Shown here: in pieces, positions 54,151 to 62,016 of the stretch
How the letters are laid out: each line of letters starts with the position of its first letter
Numbering within the stretch: the first letter of the stretch is position 1
Notes under the pieces: generated by a model
The model's input: only the letters and a program-made list of their open reading frames with translations
Told to the model about the DNA's origin: nothing
Databases searched by the model: none
Source: Syntrophomonas sp.
Lineage (GTDB): Bacteria; Bacillota; Syntrophomonadia; Syntrophomonadales; Syntrophomonadaceae
Assembly (NCBI GenBank): GCA_016841425.1
Contig: JAENZE010000006.1
Location: 70,362 to 134,361 of the forward strand
Length of the DNA: 64,000 nt
Direction: 5' to 3'
Position numbers and translations under genes: made by a program

Positions 54151-55392
54151 TTAGAAATATCTTCGACTGTCTATATACCATGCCATGGTCGAAATCAAAC
54201 CCTGGTTAAGCAGAACTCTTCTGGCTTCGGATAGAGAAGTTCCTTTTTTTATCATGGTGAAAATTGAACTTGCACCATCCAGGCTGCCGATGCATTGATA
54301 TCCTGCTATCCTATCATTGACTGCTAAGAGACGATAATATAAATCTTGACTCTCCTGCTCAATGACTTCCACTTCATATCCATTGAGGCCCTGGAGGTTC
54401 AACCCTATTGCAATACAAGGTATACCCATTATTTCTTCGATAACTACACTGCAGTTGCCTTCGTATTCATAGGACTGCCCCATACAATTGGCCGCCGCCA
54501 GATCAGCTTGTCTCTTGGCACTTGACCATAAAAGGCTTAAAGATGGTTTACCGGTAATAACATTTAGTGACTGCACACAGTCACCACAGGCAAAAACTCC
54601 CGGATGAGTGCACCGCATATATTTGTCGACTTCTATACCTCCCAGACTTCCTATTTTAAGACCTGCCTGGCGGGCTAACTCGACATTAGGCTTAACCCCG
54701 GCGGCCCAAATAACCGTATCACATTCGAGGTCCTGCTGGTCGGTCCTCAATCTTTCTACCCGCTGTTCCCCTTGCACTTCGATAACCCGTTCCCCGGTAA
54801 AAACCCCGATATTTTCCTTTTCCAGCAAAGATCGTATCCTATTAGCCGACTTCAAGTCATACAAAAGAGGCATTACCCAATCCTGCATTTCTACAATTTT
54901 TACATCACAGCCTCGATTTCTGAGGGCGCCGGCGGTTTCTACCCCTATATTACCTGCACCAACCACTACTACCCGGCCCGGTTTATGTTCCATGATTAGC
55001 TCTATATCTCGAGGTGTCTTAAGCACGAAGTTGCCCTTCAACAGCGATCCATTTATGGGTGGGATTATGGGACGGCTGCCAGTTGCTATGATAAGGCAAT
55101 CGTAGCCATATTTTTTATCCCCGGCTTCCAGGCATTGGTTGTTAATGTCTATGTTCTCTACTTCCTGCCCGAAACAGGTTTTTATTTTCTGCTGCTCATA
55201 ATCGGCCAGGGTCTTTAAATAAGTCTTATTAATAGGTATCCACCCGGCCAGAGCATCGGGCAGAGCACAGGCAGAATATTCTGAATAATATTCTCTGGCA
55301 AACATGAGTATCTCACATTCTGGACTATATTTTCTAATGCTGGCTGCTGCTTGGTTACCAGCTGCGCCATTGCCTATGATTAGTATTCGCAT
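54151..55392 (-). CDS. FAD-dependent pyridine nucleotide-disulfide oxidoreductase family protein (AOR cluster)
   Basis: The 413-aa protein has an N-terminal FAD-binding GxGxxG (ILIIGNGAAGNQAA), an NAD(P)H-binding VVVVGAGNIGVETAGAL (about 140-155), and VFACGDCVQS for FAD. It resembles NADH oxidase/CoA-disulfide reductase proteins, including a Cys in the SxxCALP segment (YSACALPDALAGW, near 42). In the position between two ferredoxins next to an AOR it probably passes electrons from AOR to NAD+, as described for AorC of the Aromatoleum AOR complex. The ATG follows GGAGG. Confidence 0.9.
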   Translation of the reverse strand: MRILIIGNGAAGNQAAASIRKYSPECEILMFAREYYSEYSACALPDALAGWIPINKTYLKTLADYEQQKIKTCFGQEVENIDINNQCLEAGDKKYGYDCLIIATGSRPIIPPINGSLLKGNFVLKTPRDIELIMEHKPGRVVVVGAGNIGVETAGALRNRGCDVKIVEMQDWVMPLLYDLKSANRIRSLLEKENIGVFTGERVIEVQGEQRVERLRTDQQDLECDTVIWAAGVKPNVELARQAGLKIGSLGGIEVDKYMRCTHPGVFACGDCVQSLNVITGKPSLSLLWSSAKRQADLAAANCMGQSYEYEGNCSVVIEEIMGIPCIAIGLNLQGLNGYEVEVIEQESQDLYYRLLAVNDRIAGYQCIGSLDGASSIFTMIKKGTSLSEARRVLLNQGLISTMAWYIDSRRYF

Positions 55393-55410
55393 AGGTTTCC
55401 TCCCTATTTA

Positions 55411-55887
55411 TTACAGTTTCCGGGATGCCTCCAAAATCTGTAACCCGGCCGTTTGCCTCCTCTTTTTATCTGCTGCTTCTGATATATCGATAAATGCCAA
55501 AGCTCCAGCAGGGCAGTATTTTACGCACTGCGGATCTCCCCCGCACAGGTCGCAGTTCACAACTGCTTCACTTATAGGATCCATAATAGCAGCGGAAAAT
55601 GGACATGCAATCTCACAGGCCCTGCATCCTATACACCTATCCTCATGACGCAAGGTTAAATCACTATCATGGTCCTTATATATCAGATTCATAACACAGA
55701 AGGTCTCACAGGGAGGATTACTGCAGTGCATGCAGAATATCGGCACATTAAGGCCGAATTCTTCATCCCGCTTTATTATTATTCTGGAAAAGGATGGATG
55801 CCATTGACCTGCCTTCTGGGCTGAACAAACCAGCTGACATACACCACATCCATCACAGATCTCTATGTTTACAGCAATTCTCTTCAT
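55411..55887 (-). CDS. 4Fe-4S ferredoxin-type electron-transfer subunit (AOR cluster, first)
   Basis: The 158-aa protein has IEICDGCGVCQLVC, CMHCSNPPCETFC, CIGCRACEIACPF and CDLCGGDPQCVKYCP. It is again a four-cluster HycB-like subunit, like AorA. It starts 21 bp after the aldehyde oxidoreductase stop. The ATG at 55887 is 6 nt after GGGGA; a second ATG two codons upstream is too close to the site. Together with the next gene it would form the electron path out of AOR. Confidence 0.9.
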   Translation of the reverse strand: MKRIAVNIEICDGCGVCQLVCSAQKAGQWHPSFSRIIIKRDEEFGLNVPIFCMHCSNPPCETFCVMNLIYKDHDSDLTLRHEDRCIGCRACEIACPFSAAIMDPISEAVVNCDLCGGDPQCVKYCPAGALAFIDISEAADKKRRQTAGLQILEASRKL

Positions 55888-55907
55888 CTGCATTCCCCAT
55901 GCTTTCC

Positions 55908-57812
55908 CTAGTTATCCAAATCATCCAGTTTTAAGCGGTCCAAGGTATTGGCCTCAGGCCTCCCCGTTTTCCTGTCCCAACCTCGAGCTTGATAGTACTT
56001 TTCCAGTACCGCCTGTATTTTCGCCTCATCCAGTCTATTACCATCGATGTCTTCTTCGTAGAAGCGCCGGGGGAATTTGCTGGCATCCACCGCTTCCCCT
56101 TCCCTCAGGTTAAACAGCTTAATCAAATTCCAGGTTCGTTCTGAGCTCTCCATCAAATCGGCTGCATTTATGTCAATTCCGATAAATGCCCGGCAGGCTT
56201 CTGCAATAATGGTGGGTCCAACCTTTTCCATAACCGGAGGCCTTATACAGATCCCTACCGCGTTATACAGGTTAATTAAATCCTCCGCCCACTTGGACAT
56301 TTCTGGAATATCCACGGTGTCATTTTCAAGATCTATAGCTTTGCTCTTAAGCTCTTCGGGCATATCCAGCCGGTCATACATAGGTTTCTTAAAGCCAAAT
56401 CGCTCTTTCATATACGCTTCATCTTTATCGTTATAACGCAGGTTTTCCACTGGATTACGGCAGCGGAGGTGGTCCCCCCCTCTTATGTTGGTTAGCATAC
56501 CCAGGGTCCAGGTAGACCAGCGACCTCGTGGATCTATAAAGGGTATCTCCATGCCTTTGACGTGTATAGCATATCTATCCGCCTGTTCAAATTGTTCTGC
56601 TGCCCTTTTGGTTCCTTCTGCGAGAATATTACCTATACCTTCTCTATTAATAACCTGGTGCAAAAGCTTAAAGGCTGCCTCATCATCGCCAAAATCAAGC
56701 TCAAATCCTACATCCTCATCAGTTAAAATGCCTTTTTTATAAAGCTCTATGGCAAAACCCAAGACTCCTCCGGCACTGACCATATCCACACCATAGCGCT
56801 GGCATATTTCGCTGGCCTTAATGATAGCTTCGGTATCCAAACCTACTGTAGCTCCGAAAGACATAACCGGGGTAATTTCCAAATCCTTAATTCTTAAACC
56901 TGCATATTTACCTTCCTTTATCTCTGCCCAGTGCCCGCAGGCAATGATACAGGATTGACAGGCCACATGCCGACTGCCGTATTTGTCCACAATTGGCCTG
57001 CCTCCAATGTCTTTCCAATCAGGCAGGGTACCTTTGGTGAAATTATGGGCAGAGGTGGCTTTAAACTTTCCATAAGGTATACTGGCATTCAATGTTCCGT
57101 ATTCGGTAAAAGCCATATAAGAAGAAGCAGATTTTATGAGCTGCTGCCCCTTTTTCACTGCTTCCAGCATGGCTGCTGTATCGTAAATATTTCTGCCCCG
57201 GCTTCCTTTAACAGCTACAGCCTTAAGGTTCTTGGAACCCATGACTGCTCCCAATCCCGTGCGCCCCCATCCATCATAGCGGCCATTCTCGATGCTGGCA
57301 AATCGCACCAGGTTTTCTCCAGCGGGTCCTATAAGGGCTATTTCTGCTCCATAATGTTTTTGCTCCAGTATATCAACGGTTTCCCAGCATTCCTTTCCCC
57401 ACAAGAAACCCGCATTAAGAATTTTAGCCTCATCGTCATTAATTACTAAATATGCAGGTTCTGCCGCCTTACCCTTTATCACCAGGGCATCATAACCGGC
57501 TGTTTTCAGTTGGATGCCAAAAAATGCGCCAGAGTTAGAGGTTCCAAACTGTCCGGTTAAGGGCGATTTAGCAGAAGCCTCGGTACGTGATGCGGTTGGA
57601 AAGGGCGTGCCCACCAGAGTTCCAGCAGCAAATACCAGCACATTATCTTCTCCCAGGGGGTCCGCTCCTGAAGGTATTTCATCATATAAGATACGGGCAC
57701 ATAACCCTATTCCCCCTAGGTACTTCTTTATTAATTCAGGTTCAACTTTCCTTGAACTGATTGAACGGGTGGATAAATTAACTTCGAGTATTTTACCGGG
57801 GTAATCATTCAT
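55908..57812 (-). CDS. aor: Tungsten-type aldehyde ferredoxin oxidoreductase (AOR family)
   Basis: This enzyme family oxidises aldehydes to acids (or reduces acids) with a bis-tungstopterin cofactor. The 634-aa protein has the normal AOR length. It carries NSGAFFGIQLKTAGYDALVIKGKA, IGPAGENLVRFASI, the pterin-binding MGSKNLKAVAV (191-201), and the cluster ligands CQSCIIAC (Cys285, 288, 292) with Cys522 in AVGICIRPPV as fourth. The ATG at 57812 is 8 nt after GAGGGGTG. A TATAAT lies 38 bp upstream (57850-57855), with an 18-bp palindrome further up. It heads AOR-FeS-FAD-FeS, a three-component complex. Confidence 0.94.
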   Translation of the reverse strand: MNDYPGKILEVNLSTRSISSRKVEPELIKKYLGGIGLCARILYDEIPSGADPLGEDNVLVFAAGTLVGTPFPTASRTEASAKSPLTGQFGTSNSGAFFGIQLKTAGYDALVIKGKAAEPAYLVINDDEAKILNAGFLWGKECWETVDILEQKHYGAEIALIGPAGENLVRFASIENGRYDGWGRTGLGAVMGSKNLKAVAVKGSRGRNIYDTAAMLEAVKKGQQLIKSASSYMAFTEYGTLNASIPYGKFKATSAHNFTKGTLPDWKDIGGRPIVDKYGSRHVACQSCIIACGHWAEIKEGKYAGLRIKDLEITPVMSFGATVGLDTEAIIKASEICQRYGVDMVSAGGVLGFAIELYKKGILTDEDVGFELDFGDDEAAFKLLHQVINREGIGNILAEGTKRAAEQFEQADRYAIHVKGMEIPFIDPRGRWSTWTLGMLTNIRGGDHLRCRNPVENLRYNDKDEAYMKERFGFKKPMYDRLDMPEELKSKAIDLENDTVDIPEMSKWAEDLINLYNAVGICIRPPVMEKVGPTIIAEACRAFIGIDINAADLMESSERTWNLIKLFNLREGEAVDASKFPRRFYEEDIDGNRLDEAKIQAVLEKYYQARGWDRKTGRPEANTLDRLKLDDLDN

Positions 57813-57922
57813 TACTAAAACACCCCTCTCCCTCAATATGTTTAATTTAATTATAAACGAGCCCGGTACAGTTTTGACTTATTTAAAATTGGAAATTATG
57901 TCAAGTATAACTGGTTGGCCAC

Positions 57923-57940
57923 TAATTTGTATACAAATTA
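57923..57940. promoter_or_regulatory. 18-bp perfect palindrome, probable operator of the AOR cluster
   Basis: TAATTTGTATACAAATTA is a perfect palindrome centred 119 bp before the AOR start, in the 207-bp gap. Its core TTGTATACAA resembles operators of GntR-family regulators. A TTGACA lies nearby (57899-57904), but no canonical -10 is at the right distance from it. Confidence 0.55.
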
Positions 57941-57944
57941 ATTA

Positions 57945-58005
57945 TAGAATAAGAAACCCTGTTGCGCAAGAACCCCTTTGATCGGTACTCCTTACTTAAC
58001 AGGGT
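57945..58005 (-). terminator. Intrinsic terminator after mtaD
   Basis: On the minus strand ACCCTGTT (57998-58005) pairs with AACAGGGT (57956-57963) across a long loop and is followed by TTTCTTATTC. Confidence 0.72.
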
Positions 58006-58019
58006 GATTAATTGCTCGA

Positions 58020-59315
58020 TTATAGTGAAGCTGCTAGCCTTTTAGCTGCTTTTTCAGCCTTCAGCAATACTTGTTTTTCATCAAAAGTCATTATCTTTTT
58101 GTTTTCCATAATAATATTGCCGTTAATAATAACTGTCTCTACATCACTGGCCTGGGCCGAGTAAACTATATTGGCTGCCGCATCATGAACTGGCGTCATA
58201 TGAGGTTGATCAAGACTGATGATTATAAGGTCAGCTTTTAATCCTGCCTGCAGCCGGCCCGTTTCATTTCCTAGTCCCAGTGCTTTCGCTCCATGGACGG
58301 TTGCCATTTCTATGGCTTGATAAGCTGGCAGAACAGTAGGGTCCATAGTGTTCACTTTATGTAATAATGCACAAGTACGCATCTCTTGCAGCATATCCAG
58401 GTTATTGTTGCTGGAGGCTCCATCTGTACCCAGAGCAACTGAAATACCTGCCGCCAACATTTCTGGTACTGGAGCAATACCACTGGCTAATTTCATGTTG
58501 CTTTCCGGGTTATGTGCGACTCCGATATCATACTTTTTAAGTATGGCTATGTCAGCCGGGGTCAGATGCACACAATGAGCAGCTGTGGTGGGTATTTCAA
58601 ACAAGCCTGCTTCTTCCATGAGCTCTACCGGGGTTTTGCCATACTGCTTTTTTATATCCTCTAATTCAACTTTAGTTTCGGCTATATGGGTGTGAATACC
58701 AACATTTAATTCCCTGGCTAGAGCTGTTACCTTTTTCAAATATTCAGGAGGACAGGTGTAAGGTGCATGAGGTCCCAGCCTGAAACTGATTCTGTCATCA
58801 GCAGCCCGATGCCATTTTCCTATCAGTTCCCGACTTTCCTCCAGACCGCTTTCTGCGGCTGGTCCAACTCCTATTAATCCTCGAGCTAGAACCGCTCTTA
58901 TGCCTGATTCCTGAACTGCCCGAGCAGTTTCTTCCATAAAAAAATACATGTCATTGAAGGTAGTAGTACCAGATTTAATCATCTCGAGAATAGCCAGCAT
59001 GCTTCCCCAATAGACATCGTCTGCTGTCAGCTTAGCTTCCAGGGGCCATATTTTATGTTCCAGCCACTCCATCAAAGGCAGGTCGTCTGCATAACCCCTC
59101 ATAAGGGTCATTGCCGCATGAGTATGGGTATTAACAAACCCCGGCATCAATAATTTATTCTGTCCGTTGATAATCTTATCGTAGCTTCCCCGAGGGGCCT
59201 GACCCATCCCCACTTCTTTTATCTTTTCATGTTCAATTATCAAGTAACCTTGATTAATAAATGCATCTCGCCCGGTAACCGGTAATATGCAGGTATTTTC
59301 CAGCAGTATGCTCAA
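58020..59315 (-). CDS. mtaD: 5-methylthioadenosine/S-adenosylhomocysteine deaminase (MtaD/DadD type)
   Basis: This zinc amidohydrolase deaminates the adenine ring of methylthioadenosine, S-adenosylhomocysteine or 5'-deoxyadenosine. The 431-aa protein has the metal motifs PGFVNTHTHAAMTLMRGYADDLPL (HxH), VGIHTHIAETKVE, TAAHCVHLT and ALGTDGASSNNNLDML (catalytic Asp). The start is TTG (59315), 8 nt after GGAGG. It closes the operon mtnP-mtnA-aldolase-mtaD, so its products (methylthioinosine, 5'-deoxyinosine) would feed the phosphorylase at the other end. Archaeal DadD is a close functional analogue. Confidence 0.93.
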   Translation of the reverse strand: MSILLENTCILPVTGRDAFINQGYLIIEHEKIKEVGMGQAPRGSYDKIINGQNKLLMPGFVNTHTHAAMTLMRGYADDLPLMEWLEHKIWPLEAKLTADDVYWGSMLAILEMIKSGTTTFNDMYFFMEETARAVQESGIRAVLARGLIGVGPAAESGLEESRELIGKWHRAADDRISFRLGPHAPYTCPPEYLKKVTALARELNVGIHTHIAETKVELEDIKKQYGKTPVELMEEAGLFEIPTTAAHCVHLTPADIAILKKYDIGVAHNPESNMKLASGIAPVPEMLAAGISVALGTDGASSNNNLDMLQEMRTCALLHKVNTMDPTVLPAYQAIEMATVHGAKALGLGNETGRLQAGLKADLIIISLDQPHMTPVHDAAANIVYSAQASDVETVIINGNIIMENKKIMTFDEKQVLLKAEKAAKRLAASL

Positions 59316-59363
59316 ATTGATATCCTCCTTAAATTGCAGATAAATTCCGCCTTACATCAATAA

Positions 59364-60023
59364 TTACCGGGGCGGTTTATTGGTCTGCCCATAATTCTTA
59401 AACTTCTGATGCAGCTCTGTTACTTCCGCTTCTGGGAGGCAGTGTATTTCCCCAATTCCCCTGGCGTAAATTGCCACCCGTGAGGTCTTCTCTGCTACAT
59501 AACATATCTTCAAGGCTTCTTCCATGGAAGATCCCACTGCCAGCAGACCATGATTGGCAAGCAAAACAGCTTTTTTATGCTCCCCTAAGGTTCTGACTAC
59601 TGCTTCGGCCAAGGCGTTGCTGCCGCACATGGCATAATCAGCAACCGGCACCTCATGGCCAATCATCTGGGCTGTCTCCTCTAAAATAACCGGGATACTT
59701 GTGCGGGCAACAGCAAAAGCAGCAGCATAAAGACTGTGTACATGAACAATAGCAGATACCTCCGGGCGTTTTCTATATATCTCCATATGCAGCGGAGTTT
59801 CGCTGGAAGGCTTCAAAATTCCTTCCCGCACTTGATAAAAGCCGTCCACTATCACCATATCTTCCATAGTCATGGAATCATAGCCCACCCCGCTGGGGGT
59901 AATAACCATTAGATCATGGTCACACCTGGCGCTTACATTTCCCCAGGTTCCCATGACCATACCGGTTTGTGATATCTCCCGGGCGGTATTCAATACCTGC
60001 CGACGTTCTTCCAGATACAGCAT
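59364..60023 (-). CDS. ald2: Class II aldolase, probable 5-(methylthio)ribulose-1-phosphate/5-deoxyribulose-1-phosphate aldolase
   Basis: The 219-aa protein is of the L-fuculose-phosphate aldolase fold. It has GNVSARCDHDLMVITPSGV, SSETPLHMEIY (Glu base), the zinc ligands HVHSLYAAAFA and ANHGLLAVG, and EKTSRVAIYAR. It lies 6 bp after mtnA, so it most likely acts on the product of MtnA. That would give DHAP plus 2-methylthioacetaldehyde (or acetaldehyde from 5'-deoxyadenosine), the DHAP shunt known from Rhodospirillum and some other organisms. A MtnB-type dehydratase has a similar fold, but no mtnC, mtnD or mtnE partners are present. The ATG at 60023 is 6 nt after GGGGGTG. Confidence 0.85.
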   Translation of the reverse strand: MLYLEERRQVLNTAREISQTGMVMGTWGNVSARCDHDLMVITPSGVGYDSMTMEDMVIVDGFYQVREGILKPSSETPLHMEIYRKRPEVSAIVHVHSLYAAAFAVARTSIPVILEETAQMIGHEVPVADYAMCGSNALAEAVVRTLGEHKKAVLLANHGLLAVGSSMEEALKICYVAEKTSRVAIYARGIGEIHCLPEAEVTELHQKFKNYGQTNKPPR

Positions 60024-60028
60024 TTTCT

Positions 60029-61072
60029 TCACCCCCTGGTATTTGTTTTAACCTGCTTTAATCCATCAACATATGATGGTCTAATTATGCCTCTTTCAGT
60101 TATAATTCCGGATATTAAATCATGGGGTGTCACATCGAAGGCCGGATTAAATACTTCCACCTCAGGTACGGTTAGATAATTACCGCTAATCTGCCTTACC
60201 TCATCTTGATGCCGTTCTTCAATGGGAATTAATGCTCCAGTTTCAATACTCAGATCTACGGTGGATAACGGGGCGGCAACATAGAAGGGAATACTATTAT
60301 AATTAGCCAGTACCGCTAGAGAAAAAGTACCAATTTTATTGGCCACATCTCCATTAGCTGCTATGCGGTCAGCACCAACTATTACCACGTCTATCTGACC
60401 CAGTTTCATGGTATAACCAGCCATACTATCAGTAATCAGGCTAACCGGTATATGGTCCTGGAGCAGCTCCCATACCGTCAAACGGGCACCCTGCAGTACA
60501 GGTCTGGTTTCACATGCCCATACTCTTTTCAGCTTCCCTCGCCCGGCGGCTGAACGTATAACCCCCAGTGCAGTCCCATAACCACAGGTGGCCAGGGCTC
60601 CGGCATTACAGATAGTCATCACATTGGAACCCAGGTCTACTACTTCCTGGCCATACTCCCCAATGGCTCTATTTATCTGGATATCTTCTTCATACATCTT
60701 TTCCGCTTCATCCAGCAATACCTGAGCAATTCTGTCTGGTTCTTCATGCCTATTGGCTTGATAAATCTTATCCATTCTCTCCAAAGCCCAGAACAGATTT
60801 ACTGCAGTAGGTCTGGTTGAGGCCAGAAGTTTTTTGGTCTCCCGGAAATACTCATCCAGTCCGGCTGCGGAACCGCTATAATTGTTTACTCCCATAGCCA
60901 GACCAAAAGCAGCAGTTACACCTATTAGGGGTGCTCCCCGCACTTTCAGTTTATTAATAGCTTCCGCTACCTGAAGACTGCTGCTGCACCTCTCATAAGC
61001 CAATTTCTCCGGCAGTTGACTCTGATCCAGCAGCATAACTGTATTTTCCTCAAAATAAATGGTTTTTATCAT
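60029..61072 (-). CDS. mtnA: S-methyl-5-thioribose-1-phosphate isomerase MtnA
   Basis: This enzyme isomerises methylthioribose-1-phosphate to the ribulose-1-phosphate form; it also accepts 5-deoxyribose-1-phosphate in some species. The 347-aa protein has KVRGAPLIGVTAAFGLA, VMTICNAGALATCGYGTALGV (catalytic Cys), VIVGADRIAANGDVANKIGTF (catalytic Asp) and the C-terminal NPAFDVTPHDLISGIITERG. Its ATG overlaps the mtnP stop (ATGA), so they are translationally coupled. It sits between the phosphorylase and the aldolase, exactly the pathway order. Confidence 0.97.
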   Translation of the reverse strand: MIKTIYFEENTVMLLDQSQLPEKLAYERCSSSLQVAEAINKLKVRGAPLIGVTAAFGLAMGVNNYSGSAAGLDEYFRETKKLLASTRPTAVNLFWALERMDKIYQANRHEEPDRIAQVLLDEAEKMYEEDIQINRAIGEYGQEVVDLGSNVMTICNAGALATCGYGTALGVIRSAAGRGKLKRVWACETRPVLQGARLTVWELLQDHIPVSLITDSMAGYTMKLGQIDVVIVGADRIAANGDVANKIGTFSLAVLANYNSIPFYVAAPLSTVDLSIETGALIPIEERHQDEVRQISGNYLTVPEVEVFNPAFDVTPHDLISGIITERGIIRPSYVDGLKQVKTNTRG

Positions 61073-61866
61073 TTACTAACTCCGGTCTCATTTAGAATCT
61101 GCGCACAATCACAATTCTTATCTGCCTTAATATATTTAATGCTCTCCATCATAAGCTGCCTTACATCACTGGTACTGTCCTTCATTACCTGAAGTACTTC
61201 GCTGTGGGTCAGGATATTCGGGGATATTCCTGCAGCATGATTGGTGATAATGGAAATATTAGCATAACAAATCCCCAGCTCTCTAGCCAGAACAACTTCC
61301 GGTACGCTGGTCATCCCTACTAAATCACCGCCCAGTTGCTTGAACATAGATATTTCAGCCGCAGTCTCAAATCGGGGCCCTTCAGTACAAACATAAGTAC
61401 CCCCATTTTGAATAGAAAATCCCAGCTCTTCGCCAGCTTTGTTCAGAGCCTGCCTGAGCTCCGGACAATAAGGAATAGTCATATCACAGTGAATAACCCC
61501 TTGCTCACCGCCTTCATAAAAAGTACTCTTTCGGGTCCTGGTAAAATCCAGAAACTGGTCGGCCAGCACAAACATACCCGGTTCCAAATCAAGGTTTAAA
61601 GACCCAACGGCGGCGGTAGCCAAGATACTCTTTACCCCCAGCATATTCAAGGCCATAATATTAGCCCGATAATTTATCAGGTGCGGTGGAACGCTGTGCA
61701 GAGCTCCATGTCGGGGAATAAAAGCTATTTCTTCACCAGCGTGACTGCCAATGGTAACTGTTACATCTCCAAAAGGAGTACGCTGGACCGTCTCCCTGAT
61801 ATCGTCTAATATCCTGGGGTTATAAACCCCGGTTCCTCCAATTATAGCCAATCTTGTCACATTCAT
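61069..61866 (-). CDS. mtnP: 5'-methylthioadenosine/methylthioinosine phosphorylase (MtnP family)
   Basis: This cleaves the glycosidic bond with phosphate to give methylthioribose-1-phosphate and a purine. The 265-aa protein has LAIIGGTGVYNP, FIPRHGALHSVPPHLINYRANI (phosphate site), EGPRFETAAEISMFKQLGGDLVGMTSVPE, and TNHAAGIS. In human MTAP an Asp at the last site (TDYD) selects adenine; Asn209 here is the residue seen in 6-oxopurine phosphorylases. I therefore predict a preference for methylthioinosine/deoxyinosine, consistent with mtaD in the operon. The start is uncertain: ATG 61866 is close to AAGGGGG, while GTG 61860 has better spacing. Confidence 0.88.
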   Translation of the reverse strand: MNVTRLAIIGGTGVYNPRILDDIRETVQRTPFGDVTVTIGSHAGEEIAFIPRHGALHSVPPHLINYRANIMALNMLGVKSILATAAVGSLNLDLEPGMFVLADQFLDFTRTRKSTFYEGGEQGVIHCDMTIPYCPELRQALNKAGEELGFSIQNGGTYVCTEGPRFETAAEISMFKQLGGDLVGMTSVPEVVLARELGICYANISIITNHAAGISPNILTHSEVLQVMKDSTSDVRQLMMESIKYIKADKNCDCAQILNETGVSK

Positions 61867-62016
61867 TTCCCCCTTAGACATACGTTTTTAGATTAATATG
61901 ATAGTAATAGCTTCAAGTTGTTTACCTCTTGATAATCCGCCTTACCCTGCATTATTAATTCGAGCACATTGCATCCATAACTGTGAAAACAGCCCTTAAC
62001 AACCAGCCGAATAATC

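Noticed and set aside
59364-60023. Annotation of the class II aldolase as MtnB dehydratase or L-fuculose-phosphate aldolase
   Set aside because: MtnC, MtnD and MtnE partners are absent and there is no fucose gene nearby; position after mtnA favours the DHAP shunt aldolase, though activity is not proven.
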